Assembly (NCBI RefSeq): GCF_038024875.1
Contig: NZ_CP136136.1
Span: 3,906,001-3,970,000, forward strand
Reading direction: 5' to 3'
DNA length: 64,000 nt
DNA from: Gordonia rubripertincta
GTDB lineage: Bacteria > Actinomycetota > Actinomycetes > Mycobacteriales > Mycobacteriaceae
The translations under genes were made by a program, and so were the position numbers. Positions 54,386 through 62,975 of this stretch are shown piece after piece. Below the pieces are notes generated by a model. It did not search any database, was not told the DNA's origin, and saw nothing but the letters and a program-made list of their open reading frames with translations. The first letter of the stretch is position 1, and every line of letters begins with the position of its first letter.

Positions 54386-54823
54386 GTGAACACCCAGGAG
54401 ATCGCGGACCGGTTCGAGATAGCCGACACGCTCCACCGGTACGCCCGTGCGGTCGACACCAAGGACTGGGATCTCTGGCGCTCGGTGTTCACCGCGGACG
54501 CCGTCGTCGACTACACCTCTGCCCCGGCCGGACGAGCCGGGAGTCGGGACGAGATTGCCGCGTGGCTCGAGGAGAACTTCGCGTTCGTCACCGTCAGCCA
54601 GCACTTCATCACCAACATCGAGTACTCCTTCGACGGTGACCGTGCGCAGGTCCGGGCGATGTTCTACAACCCCATGCAGTTCGTGGGGATGACCGAGATC
54701 AGTACCTGCGGCGGCAACTATCACCATTCGATGGTCCGCACCGAGACGGGGTGGCGGAGCGAACGCCTGCACGAAGAAAGCCTCTGGTTCGTGAACTCGC
54801 CCCTCGAGCAGGGAAACACCTGA
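54386..54823 (+). CDS. SnoaL-like NTF2-fold protein
   Basis: 145 residues from GTG 54386. Pattern of SnoaL_4 proteins: EIADRFEIADTLHRYARAVDTKDWDLWRSVFTADAVVDYTSAP, SQHFITNIEYSF and a conserved His-His pair NYHHSMVRTETGWRSERLHEESLWF. Related to dehydratases and hydroxylating-dioxygenase small subunits; role open. Confidence 0.8.
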   Translation: MNTQEIADRFEIADTLHRYARAVDTKDWDLWRSVFTADAVVDYTSAPAGRAGSRDEIAAWLEENFAFVTVSQHFITNIEYSFDGDRAQVRAMFYNPMQFVGMTEISTCGGNYHHSMVRTETGWRSERLHEESLWFVNSPLEQGNT

Positions 54824-54951
54824 ACGACGCCGGCGCGTTATCAACCCGTGGCCGCAGGGAACGATCCGGCACCGACTCCCAGCGGCCGGGCCGCGGCAGA
54901 CGTTTCCGCTCCTAGCCTGAGGGGTACCGCCCGAAGGTACAGAGGAGTCAT

Positions 54952-56274
54952 GTGAACGAAGCGCGAACCTGTCTGGTCACCGGAGCCACCGGTTATGTGG
55001 GAGGCCGTCTGGCACCCCGGCTACTCGAACGCGGGCACCGTGTCCGTGCCCTGGCGCGGACACCGTCGAAGCTGTCCGACGCGCCTTGGACAGCCAACCC
55101 GCGTGCCGAGGTGGCCAAAGGTGATCTCTCGGACCGCGATTCGCTGATCTCCGCCTTCCGCGGTGTCGACGTCGTCTACCACCTCGTGCATTCGATGAGC
55201 AACGACGCCGACTTCGCGGCCGAGGAGCGACGCTCTGCGGAGAACGTGGTGGCGGCTGCGCAGGCATGCGGCGTATCCCGGATCGTCTATCTGGGCGGGC
55301 TCCATCCCGAGGGCACCGAGCTCTCCGAACACCTGGCGTCGCGAGCCGAGGTCGGCGACATCCTCATCGACTCGTCGATCGAAACGGTCGCACTGCAGGC
55401 CGGGACGCTCATCGGATCCGGATCGGCATCGTTCGAACTCATCCGCCACCTCACCGAGCGGCTCCCCGCGATGACGACCCCACGCTGGGTGAGCAACAAG
55501 ATCCAGCCCATCGCCGCCGCCGACGCCCTGTACTACCTCGTCGAGGCAGCGACCGCCGAGGTCCCTGGGTCACGGACCTGGGACATCGGCGGTCCGGACG
55601 TCCTCGAGTACGGCGACATGATGCGGGTCTACGCGCAGGTCGCCGGTCTGCGTCCGCGCACCATGGTCGTCCTTCCGTTCCTCACTCCGTCGGTGGCAAG
55701 CCGGTGGGTCCGCCTGGTGACCCCGATCCGGGGCAAGATCGCGCGACCGCTGATCGAGTCGCTGGAGTGCGACGCTGTCTGCCGGAACCGCGACATCGAC
55801 TCGATCATCCCCCGCCCGCCGGGCGGCCTGACCCCGTACAGCCGGGCGGTCGCCGAGACGCTGAGCCGTGCCGAACGCGGCTCGGAACCCGCGACGTGGG
55901 CAAACGCGAGCGCTGACACCCCCGCGGCCGAACCCATCCCGACCGACCCGGACTGGGCCGGTGAGGAGATGTTCGAGACGACGACCACGACCGTCGAGGA
56001 CGGCACGCCCGACACGGTCTGGGAGTCCCTCGAGCGACGAGGACGCGTGATCGCGGAGAAGCAATCGGAGTTCCTTCGTGTCCAGGTGTGCGCGGACTCG
56101 CGCGGTAACGGGTTCGTCGAGTATGCACTCCGTGACCTCGGTGGCGATCCTGCACGCACCGAGGTCACCACGACGCGCCGCTTCTTCCCGCGCGGGATCG
56201 TCGGACTCGCGTACTGGCGGCTCGGGTGGCCGCTACGCACGCTCGGTGTACCGGCCGCCGATCCGTTTCACTAG
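54952..56274 (+). CDS. NAD(P)-binding SDR-like protein with C-terminal DUF2867-like region
   Basis: 440 residues. Atypical SDR N-terminal half: VTGATGYVGGRLAPRLLERGHRV, VVYHLVHSM, IVYLGGLHPEG. About residue 300 onwards is a DUF2867/SRPBCC-like piece (MFETTTTTVEDGTPDTVWESLE), ending GLAYWRLGWPLRTLGVP. This fusion is known in actinobacterial nucleoside-diphosphate-sugar epimerase-like proteins; no activity is proven. GTG 54952 has AGAGGAG upstream. Confidence 0.82.
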   Translation: MNEARTCLVTGATGYVGGRLAPRLLERGHRVRALARTPSKLSDAPWTANPRAEVAKGDLSDRDSLISAFRGVDVVYHLVHSMSNDADFAAEERRSAENVVAAAQACGVSRIVYLGGLHPEGTELSEHLASRAEVGDILIDSSIETVALQAGTLIGSGSASFELIRHLTERLPAMTTPRWVSNKIQPIAAADALYYLVEAATAEVPGSRTWDIGGPDVLEYGDMMRVYAQVAGLRPRTMVVLPFLTPSVASRWVRLVTPIRGKIARPLIESLECDAVCRNRDIDSIIPRPPGGLTPYSRAVAETLSRAERGSEPATWANASADTPAAEPIPTDPDWAGEEMFETTTTTVEDGTPDTVWESLERRGRVIAEKQSEFLRVQVCADSRGNGFVEYALRDLGGDPARTEVTTTRRFFPRGIVGLAYWRLGWPLRTLGVPAADPFH

Positions 56275-56408
56275 AGCCACAGATCGAAGACAGTGTGGCA
56301 CGGACCGGCTTAAGGCTGATCGGTCGCCGGCCGGGATACAGTCAGCACACCCGCCGCCCGGGCGGTGCCGGAACGAGACCGGCTGGACGACGAGCAGAAG
56401 GTGAGCGG

Positions 56409-57422
56409 GTGTCGCTGTCGGAACGGATCGACGACTTCCAACGACGACACCCGGCGACTGGTTTCCCGCTCGCGGTGATCTACAAGTTCGTCGACGACCA
56501 GGGCGCCTATCTGGCCGCCCTGTGCACCTACTACGCATTCATCTCGCTGTTCCCGTTGCTGCTGTTGTTCTCGACGATCCTGGGGATCGTGCTCGCCGAC
56601 AATCCGGCGCTCCAGGAGCGCATCCTCGACTCGGCCATGAGTCAGATCCCGGTGATCGGGAGCCAGCTCGGTGAGCCCGAGAAACTCAGTGGCGGCATCC
56701 CGGCACTCGTCATCAGCGTGCTCGTCTCGCTGTACGGCGGTCTGGGCGTTGCCGTCGCGGCTCAGAATGCGATGAACACCATCTGGGCCGTCCCCCGCAA
56801 CGAACGACCGGATCCGATCTTCGTTCGCCTCCGGGGTTTGGTGCTGTTGTCGACGGTCGGTCTCGCCGTCATCGGACTGACCGTGGTCAACGGCATCGCC
56901 GCGAGCTTCGAGCTCGGCGTTGTCGGACGGTGGTTCGCGATTCTCGGCTCGGTGGTGCTGAGCACGTGTGTGTTCATCGTGGCGTTCCGATTCGGCACGG
57001 CACGTGACCTGTCCGTGCGCGACGTACTCCCCGGCGCGCTCGCGGCGGGGGCATGCTGGCAGGTCATCCAGACCTTCGGCGCGGTGTACGTCGAGCGAGT
57101 CATCGCCAACGCGAGTTCGACGAACGGTGTCTTCGCGATCGTTCTCGGCTTGCTGGCGTTCCTCTATGTGACCACGATCGTGTTGGTGTTCTGCCTCGAG
57201 GCAAACGCCGTGCGCGTGGACCACCTGTATCCGCGGTCGCTGCTGACGCCGTTCACCGACAATGTCATCCTCACCGAGGGGGACGAAGCCGCCTATGCGG
57301 CGCAGGTGCGGGCGCAGCGGAACAAGGGTTTCCAGGAGATCGACGTGACCTTCGACAACCCCCGTGAAGACCGGGCGAAGGGCGAGAGCACCGACGGCCA
57401 GCGCGGTGACGAACCGCGCTGA
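56409..57422 (+). CDS. YihY/BrkB-family membrane protein (YhjD-like)
   Basis: 337 residues from GTG 56409 (AAGGTGAG upstream). DDQGAYLAALCTYYAFISLFPLLLL is the family hallmark; six membrane helices, then a soluble tail. It is closer to YhjD than the paralogue at 39995. A longer frame from 56226 lacks similarity and is rejected. Confidence 0.87.
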   Translation: MSLSERIDDFQRRHPATGFPLAVIYKFVDDQGAYLAALCTYYAFISLFPLLLLFSTILGIVLADNPALQERILDSAMSQIPVIGSQLGEPEKLSGGIPALVISVLVSLYGGLGVAVAAQNAMNTIWAVPRNERPDPIFVRLRGLVLLSTVGLAVIGLTVVNGIAASFELGVVGRWFAILGSVVLSTCVFIVAFRFGTARDLSVRDVLPGALAAGACWQVIQTFGAVYVERVIANASSTNGVFAIVLGLLAFLYVTTIVLVFCLEANAVRVDHLYPRSLLTPFTDNVILTEGDEAAYAAQVRAQRNKGFQEIDVTFDNPREDRAKGESTDGQRGDEPR

Positions 57423-57426
57423 CCAC

Positions 57427-58966
57427 TCAGCGCATCGAGCCGGTGTCCAGGAACCGCTGGTGGAAGCTGAACGCCTCGCCGAGGATGTGCGGGGTCTGGC
57501 CGGCCGAGGGCATCGCGTCGGCGCGGGTGAAGTAGTCGTTCAGCAGCGGCCGGAATTCCGGGTGCGCACACTTCTCGATGATCTCCCGTGCACGGCGCCG
57601 GGGTGACATGCCACGCAGGTCCGCGAGGCCCTGCTCGGTGACGATCACCTGGCAGTCGTGTTCGGTGTGGTCGACGTGGGGCGTCATCGGGACGATCGAC
57701 GAGATCGCACCGCCCTTCGCGGTGGACGGGCTCATGAACAGCGACACGTAGCCGTTGCGCGCGAAGTCGCCCGAACCGCCGATGCCGTTCATGATCTTGG
57801 TGCCCATCACGTGTGTGGAGTTCACGTTTCCGTAGATGTCGGCCTCGAGCATGCCGTTCATCGCGATCACACCGAGACGCCGGACGACCTCGGGATGGTT
57901 GCTGATCTCCTGCGGACGGAGGGTGATGTGGTTCCGGTAGAAGTCGACGTTGGCCGTCAGCTCCTCGATGCCGGACTCGCTGAGCGCCAGGGCGGTCGAC
58001 GACGCGTGTGCCACGGTCCCGTCCTTGATCAGCCGCAACATGCTGTCCTGGATGACCTCCGAGTAGCAGGTCAGGCCCTTGTAGGGGCCGCGGTCCAGAC
58101 CGCCGAGAACGGCATTGGCGACGTTGCCGATGCCCGCCTGCAGCGGCAGCAGCGTGTCGGCGGGCAGCCGTCCGTTACGAACCTCATAGTCGAAGAACTC
58201 GAGGACGTGACCGGCGATGGCCTCGCTGATCGCGTCGGGCGGCGTCACCGGGCTGGCGCTGTCGCGGCAGTTGGTCTCCACCACGGCGACGACCTTGGCC
58301 GGATCGACCCGGAACGTCGGCTGCCCGATCCGGTCCTGTACGCGGGTCAGCGGGATCGGCTTGCGATCCGGCGGCAGCGCGGTGCCGTAGTACACGTCGT
58401 GCATGCCTTCGACGGCCTCGGGGATCCACGAGTTGACCTCGAGGATCACCTTCTTGGCCACATCGAGCCAGGTCTTGTTGTTGCCGATGGACGCGGCCGG
58501 AATCAGCTCCCCCGATTCGGTGATCCCGGAAACCTCGACGACGGCGACGTCGACCTGACCGTAGTAGCCCACCCCAGACCTGCTGCGCCACGTGGGACAG
58601 GTGGATGTCCACATAGTCCATCCGGCCGTCGTTGATGCGCTTCCGGGCGGTGCTCTCCGACTGGTAGGGCATACGCAGCGCGATGCCGTCCACCTCGGTG
58701 AGGAGCCGCTCGGTCTCGGTCGAGACCGACGCGCCCGTCAGCAGGTTGATCGTGAAATTCGAGCCGGTCGCCCGGGCCTCTTTGATCTTCTCGGCGAGCG
58801 CCGGGACGATCACCTTCGGTGTTCCGGCACTGGCAAAACCACTGATCGCCACGGTGTCGTCGGGCTGGATGTACTTCACGGCGTCGTCGGCCGACATCAC
58901 CTTCGATGCGAACGCGGTGTTGCGAATACGTCCCGATGGCACGGAACTACCTACTGTGGGGGTCAC
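57427..58966 (-). pseudogene. Acetyl-CoA hydrolase/CoA-transferase (succinyl-CoA:acetate type), +1 frameshift
   Basis: Repair gives 512 residues. N-terminal part FASKVMSADDAVKYIQPDDTVAISGFASAGTPK, NLLTGAS and DYVDIHLSHVAQQVW is in one frame. GYYGQVDVAVVEVSGI, LLPLQAGIGNVANAVLGGL, GIGGSGDFARN and GLADLRGMSPRRRA follow in another. Removing one G from the run whose plus-strand position is 58572-58575 restores the frame. Class I CoA-transferases move CoA between acetate and succinate or hydrolyse acetyl-CoA. The context CTGGGGTG is that of the other frameshifts. GTG 58966 has GAGGAGC upstream. Confidence 0.86.
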
Positions 58967-59174
58967 GCTCCTCAGAATAAACAGGCGCGCAAATGAGCAA
59001 AATCACGGATTACCGAGACATGTCGATTCGGGCATGGTATAGAGCGCCCGTGAGCTGGTCGACCGACCGACTCGAGGCTCTCAGTGGGTCGCGCTGACCT
59101 CCGCGACGATGGCGATGAAGACGTACCACGCTCAGGCCTCGTCAATTGCGCGCGAATTTACTCTCGATACAGAA

Positions 59175-59201
59175 CGGACCCGCAGCAGCGCTGCGGGTCC
59201 G
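59175..59201 (-). terminator. Terminator of the DoxX gene
   Basis: 12-bp perfect stem (CGGACCCGCAGC and its complement) with a 3-nt loop, 20 nt beyond the DoxX stop. Confidence 0.75.
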
Positions 59202-59220
59202 CGACCGGTTGCGTATTCGG

Positions 59221-59685
59221 TCAGTTGGCGGAACCGACGGGGACTGCCGGACGGTCTCCGTCCACGGTGAGCCAGGGCAGCTTGGTGCCGAGGGCCGCAT
59301 CGACGCTGAACCGGCCTGCGCCTACGACCGCGAGGAGGAGCGCGCCGGCCCCGAGGGTCAGGACGAACTCGTAGCCGCCGTCGGACGCCCAGAGACCGTT
59401 GTCGATGTGGGTGATGAACACCGCCCCCAGCATGTCGATGACGAAGAGGATCGCGACGACCGGGGTGAATGCGCCGACGATCAGTGCGATGCCGCCCAGG
59501 ATCTCGAGCCAGGTGACCAGGAACGCCGAGACCGCAGGCAGCGGAACGTCCATCATCTCGAACCCGGCCTTGGGTCCGGCCCAGCCGTTCTGCTGGAACT
59601 TCTGCAGGCCGTGGGCCAGGAACACGACGCCGATCGCGATGCGTGCGAGGAGGATTCCCACGCTACGGACGATGGGATTGGACAT
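59221..59685 (-). CDS. DoxX-family membrane protein
   Basis: 154 residues with four membrane helices. IVRSVGILLARIAIGVVFLAHGLQKF and AFLVTWLEILGGIALIVGAFTP are the DoxX signatures. ATG 59685 begins the protein; it is divergent from a MarR regulator. In mycobacteria DoxX proteins act with thiol-redox partners in oxidant defence. Confidence 0.87.
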   Translation of the reverse strand: MSNPIVRSVGILLARIAIGVVFLAHGLQKFQQNGWAGPKAGFEMMDVPLPAVSAFLVTWLEILGGIALIVGAFTPVVAILFVIDMLGAVFITHIDNGLWASDGGYEFVLTLGAGALLLAVVGAGRFSVDAALGTKLPWLTVDGDRPAVPVGSAN

Positions 59686-59715
59686 GGAAACCGCCTTGAA
59701 TTCGAGAGGGATGAC

Positions 59716-59779
59716 TTGACGTGTCAATTGACGAACCTAAGTGACTTGAGTTGAAGGGTCAAGTGAAGCTTCAAGTGAA
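59716..59779. promoter_or_regulatory. Operator cluster between DoxX and MarR genes
   Basis: TTGACGTGTCAA inverted repeat at 59716-59727, and TCAAGTGAA twice with a 12-bp period (59759-59767 and 59771-59779), plus a related ACTTGA half-site between them. The pattern suggests multiple MarR dimers binding across the shared promoter. Confidence 0.6.
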
Positions 59780-59800
59780 TCGATCCGATAGACTGCCCGG

Positions 59801-60269
59801 GTGTCCGAAGAGCAAGAGCCCGAGTGGCTCGACGACGAGGAGATGGACGCCTGGATTCAGGTGGCCACGGCGCTCGCCCGGCTCCCCCATGCTCTCGATG
59901 CCCAGCTGCTCCGCGACGCGCAGCTCACCCACTTCGAATACGAGGTCCTCGCCGCGCTTTCCGAGGCGCCCGAACACACTTTGCGGATGAGTGAGCTCGC
60001 CGAGATGTCCTACGGCTCACTCTCGCGTCTGTCCCATGTGGTGAGCCGTCTGGAGAAGCGGGAATGGGTCCGCCGCTACCAGTGTCCGGAGGACGGGCGC
60101 TTCACCAATGCGGTGCTGACCGACGCGGGATGGAAAAAGGTGGTGGCCACGGCGCCCGGATATGTCGCCAATGTGCGCCGACTCGTCGTCGACCGTCTGA
60201 CCCGCACCCCAACTACGTCAGCTGTCGGCGATCGGGCGGCGGATCAACACCGAACCCGAGTCGCGGTGA
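59801..60269 (+). pseudogene. MarR-family regulator, +1 frameshift near the C-terminus
   Basis: Repaired length 155 residues. Winged helix: LTHFEYEVLAALSEAPEHTLRMSELAEMSYGSLSRLSHVVSRLEKREWVRRYQCPEDGRFTNAVLT, then VVDRLTRT. The family C-terminus QLRQLSAIGRRINTEPESR lies in the next frame and is reached by removing one C from 60207-60210. As written, the tail is unrelated and runs to 60316, through the end of the next gene on the other strand. On the minus strand the site reads TTGGGGTG. Likely controls the divergent doxX gene. Confidence 0.83.
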
Positions 60270-60272
60270 ACG

Positions 60273-61145
60273 TCATTCACGACTCGGGTTCATCTGCTGC
60301 GTGCCGAGGACGTTGAGCAGTGCGATCTTGGCCGCGGCATCGGTTCGCGGCGCCGCGGTGAGGACGAGCAGGACCTGGGTCTCGTCTTCGGTGAACAGGG
60401 CCTGACAGTCGACCTCGATCGGTCCCAGCTCGGGATGGATCAGGGTCTTGTGGTCTTCGAACCGCCTGCTGACCAGGTGGGTGTCCCACAGGGTGGCGAA
60501 TTCCTCACTCCGACGGCACAATTCACGCACCATCTCGCCGGCACGGGATCGTCCGCCCATGACGCCGTAGGCGGCTCGCAGTGACGCGACCTGGGCGCGG
60601 CTCTGGCGATCGTGATCATCTTCCGGGTAGCGGCGCCGCTCTTCGTCAGGGCGGGTGAACCAGCGGTAGATGGCGCTGCGCTCGAAGCCGGTCAGATTGC
60701 TCACGTCGCCGAACAGCGCTCGCGCGGAATCGTTCTGGACCAGCGTCTCCCCCAATGCGGACAGGATGAGTGCCGGGGTGCCGGTGAGCCGGTCGAGGAC
60801 ACGCAGCAGACCGGGAGCGATGTAGTCGGAGCCGACGACGCGATCGGGAGCACTGTGCCCGGCAACGCGATACAGGTAGTCGCGCTCGTCCGGGGTCAGC
60901 CGCAGGGCACGCGCCAACGCCGCGAGCATCTGGATACTCGGCTGCGGTCCCCGCTTCTGTTCGAGTCGGGTGTAGTAGTCGGTGGACATCGTCGCGAGCT
61001 GGGCCACCTCTTCGCGCCGCAGACCCGCGGTCCGACGCCGCGCACCGGTCACCAGACCCACATCCGACGGCTGGAGACTGTTCCGCCGGCTGACGAGGAA
61101 ACCGGCGAGCGCATCACGATCCACTTGTGCAGTATTGCTCGACAC
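60273..61145 (-). CDS. HTH-type regulator with MmyB-like ligand-binding domain
   Basis: 290 residues from GTG 61145. The N-terminal XRE helix-turn-helix (TAGLRREEVAQLATMSTDYYTRLEQ) and C-terminal MmyB-like domain (ILSALGETLVQNDSARALFG, SEEFATLWDTHLVSRRFEDHKTLIHPELGPIEVDCQAL, LLVLTAAPRTDAA) are typical. The divergent SDR at 61225 is the usual partner of this regulator type. A longer frame to 61655 is an artefact of the divergent gene. Confidence 0.9.
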   Translation of the reverse strand: MSSNTAQVDRDALAGFLVSRRNSLQPSDVGLVTGARRRTAGLRREEVAQLATMSTDYYTRLEQKRGPQPSIQMLAALARALRLTPDERDYLYRVAGHSAPDRVVGSDYIAPGLLRVLDRLTGTPALILSALGETLVQNDSARALFGDVSNLTGFERSAIYRWFTRPDEERRRYPEDDHDRQSRAQVASLRAAYGVMGGRSRAGEMVRELCRRSEEFATLWDTHLVSRRFEDHKTLIHPELGPIEVDCQALFTEDETQVLLVLTAAPRTDAAAKIALLNVLGTQQMNPSRE

Positions 61146-61224
61146 CGCCACCTCAGCCAGGGATCGCCGATCCCCCGATGACCGCTCTCTGGATGTCCCG
61201 CGGACCCGGGCGAACACTGAATTC

Positions 61225-61983
61225 ATGAACATCACCGGAAACACCATCTTCATCCCCGGCGCCACCAGCGGCATCGGCCTCGCATTGGCCCTCCGCTTCC
61301 AGCAGAGAGGCAACACCGTCATCGTCGGTGGTCGGCGTACCGAACTCCTCGAACAGATTCGCACCGAACACCCTGATATCGACACCGTCGCCATCGACAC
61401 CACCGACCCCGACAGCATCGACGACGCAGCCGCATCCGTGATCGCCGACCATCCCGATCTGAACGTGCTCGTCACGATGGCAGGCATCATGCGCACCGAG
61501 GACTGGTCCTCCTCGGCCGGATTCCTTGCAACCGCCGAGGCGACCGTCACCACCAACCTGCTCGGACCGATCCGCTTGATCGGCGCGTTCATCGAGCACC
61601 TGCAGGCACGTCCGCACGCCACGATCATGACCGTCTCGTCGGGTCTGGCCTTCACCCCGCTGCGGGTGACGCCGACCTACAACGCCACCAAGGCGGCCAT
61701 CCACATGCTCAGCGAGTCTCTCCGACTGCAGCTCGACGGAACCACGGTCGAGGTCGTCGAGCTCGTACCGCCCGCGGTCCGCACCGATCTGATGCCGGGA
61801 CAGCGTGACAGCGAATTCGCCATGCCTCTCGATGATTTCGTGACCGAGGTGATCGAGCTGATCGACACACAGCCGGATGCCACCGAGATCCGGGTCGAAC
61901 GGGTCGAGTTCCTTCGTCACGCCGAGTCACGTGGTGACTACGCCGACGTCGTCGCAACGCTGAACCGGCTCGACCCGCACTGA
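61225..61983 (+). CDS. Short-chain dehydrogenase/reductase (DltE-like)
   Basis: 252 residues. PGATSGIGLALALRFQQRG cofactor loop, VLVTMAGIMR, VSSGLAFTP, catalytic Tyr-x-x-x-Lys in PTYNATKAAIHML. Divergent from the MmyB-like regulator across 79 nt, a pairing seen often and suggesting regulation by it. Substrate unknown. Confidence 0.9.
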   Translation: MNITGNTIFIPGATSGIGLALALRFQQRGNTVIVGGRRTELLEQIRTEHPDIDTVAIDTTDPDSIDDAAASVIADHPDLNVLVTMAGIMRTEDWSSSAGFLATAEATVTTNLLGPIRLIGAFIEHLQARPHATIMTVSSGLAFTPLRVTPTYNATKAAIHMLSESLRLQLDGTTVEVVELVPPAVRTDLMPGQRDSEFAMPLDDFVTEVIELIDTQPDATEIRVERVEFLRHAESRGDYADVVATLNRLDPH

Positions 61984-61995
61984 CCTCGCAGGCCG

Positions 61996-62975
61996 TCACT
62001 CCGCGCGCGGCGTCGAATGCAACCTGTCGAGGAACGGGACCACGGCAGGATCGACCTCCCCGCGGCCCGTCGTGCCGAGTCTACGGACGAGCTGTCGCAC
62101 AGCGGGTCCCGCGTCGAGTACGGGCTGCACCAGACCCAGCCGAGCACACCTATCGAGGATCGGAAGCAGCAGTTCCTCTGCCTCGGCGGTCGATCCGCTC
62201 GCCGCGACGCACTCGGTGAGTAACAATCGGGCGTTGAGTTCCGCTCGCGGCCGGGTGTTCGCGTCGATCGATTCGGTGAGGGCACGCGCCCGACGGCACG
62301 CGGCGCGGCGGGCGTCGTGGGTGCCGACGGCCAGCAGCGCGCGGATGGCGGCCTCTTCGGTCTTCTCGGCGGTGACCTGGACGATTCCGTTCGGGAGGTC
62401 GCGCGGCATCTCCGGCGGGAATGAGTTCGCGGACAGCGTCGCCACGCCGATTCCCGATCGCAGACGCTCGGCCGTGATGTGGGCGGCCATCCGCGGAAGA
62501 TTCAGGGCCTGCGCCAGCCGTTCACCCTCGTCCAGTCGCTGCGAGGCCTGATCATCCTGTCCGAGAGCATGTTTCACGCGTGCACCGACGACATGGGTGG
62601 CTAGCATGATCTCGACTATGCCGCCCTCGGCGCCCAGGTTGTAGGTGTCGTCGAGCAGCCGTTGTGCAGCTTCCACATCGCCTCGTTCGTACAACAACTC
62701 ACCGAGGAGCGCGCCACTGAGCCGGGATCCGTAGGACTCGTCCTCGTCGGAGCTGCGAGCGAGATTCATCGCGTGCCGGAACGAGGCCTCTGCGGCGTCG
62801 AAGTCCAGCTGTTCCCGAGCCGCCACGCCGCCGAGAATGTACCCGTAGATGACGCTGAACGGGCCTGTCGTCCGGCGGTGATGCGGACGGGCCCAGCGTT
62901 GCCACTCCCGCGCCTCCTCATACGCGAAACGTTGGATCTCGCAGAACGAAGCGAGGTCAAGCCCCGAGTAGTGGT
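61996..62975 (-). pseudogene. C-terminal TPR part of a MalT/PknK-like regulator, cut by an IS256-type element
   Basis: The frame reads upstream of its annotated-looking GTG (62826) without a stop: HYSGLDLASFCEIQRFAYEEAREWQRWARP ..., then FDAAEASFRHAMNLARSS, LLGELLYERGDVEAAQRLL, and further TPR-like helices. It ends FLDRLHSTPRAE. The ATPase/kinase N-terminus is absent; instead an IS256-type transposase begins at about 62976. The remainder is presumably on the far side of the element, beyond the window. Confidence 0.65.
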
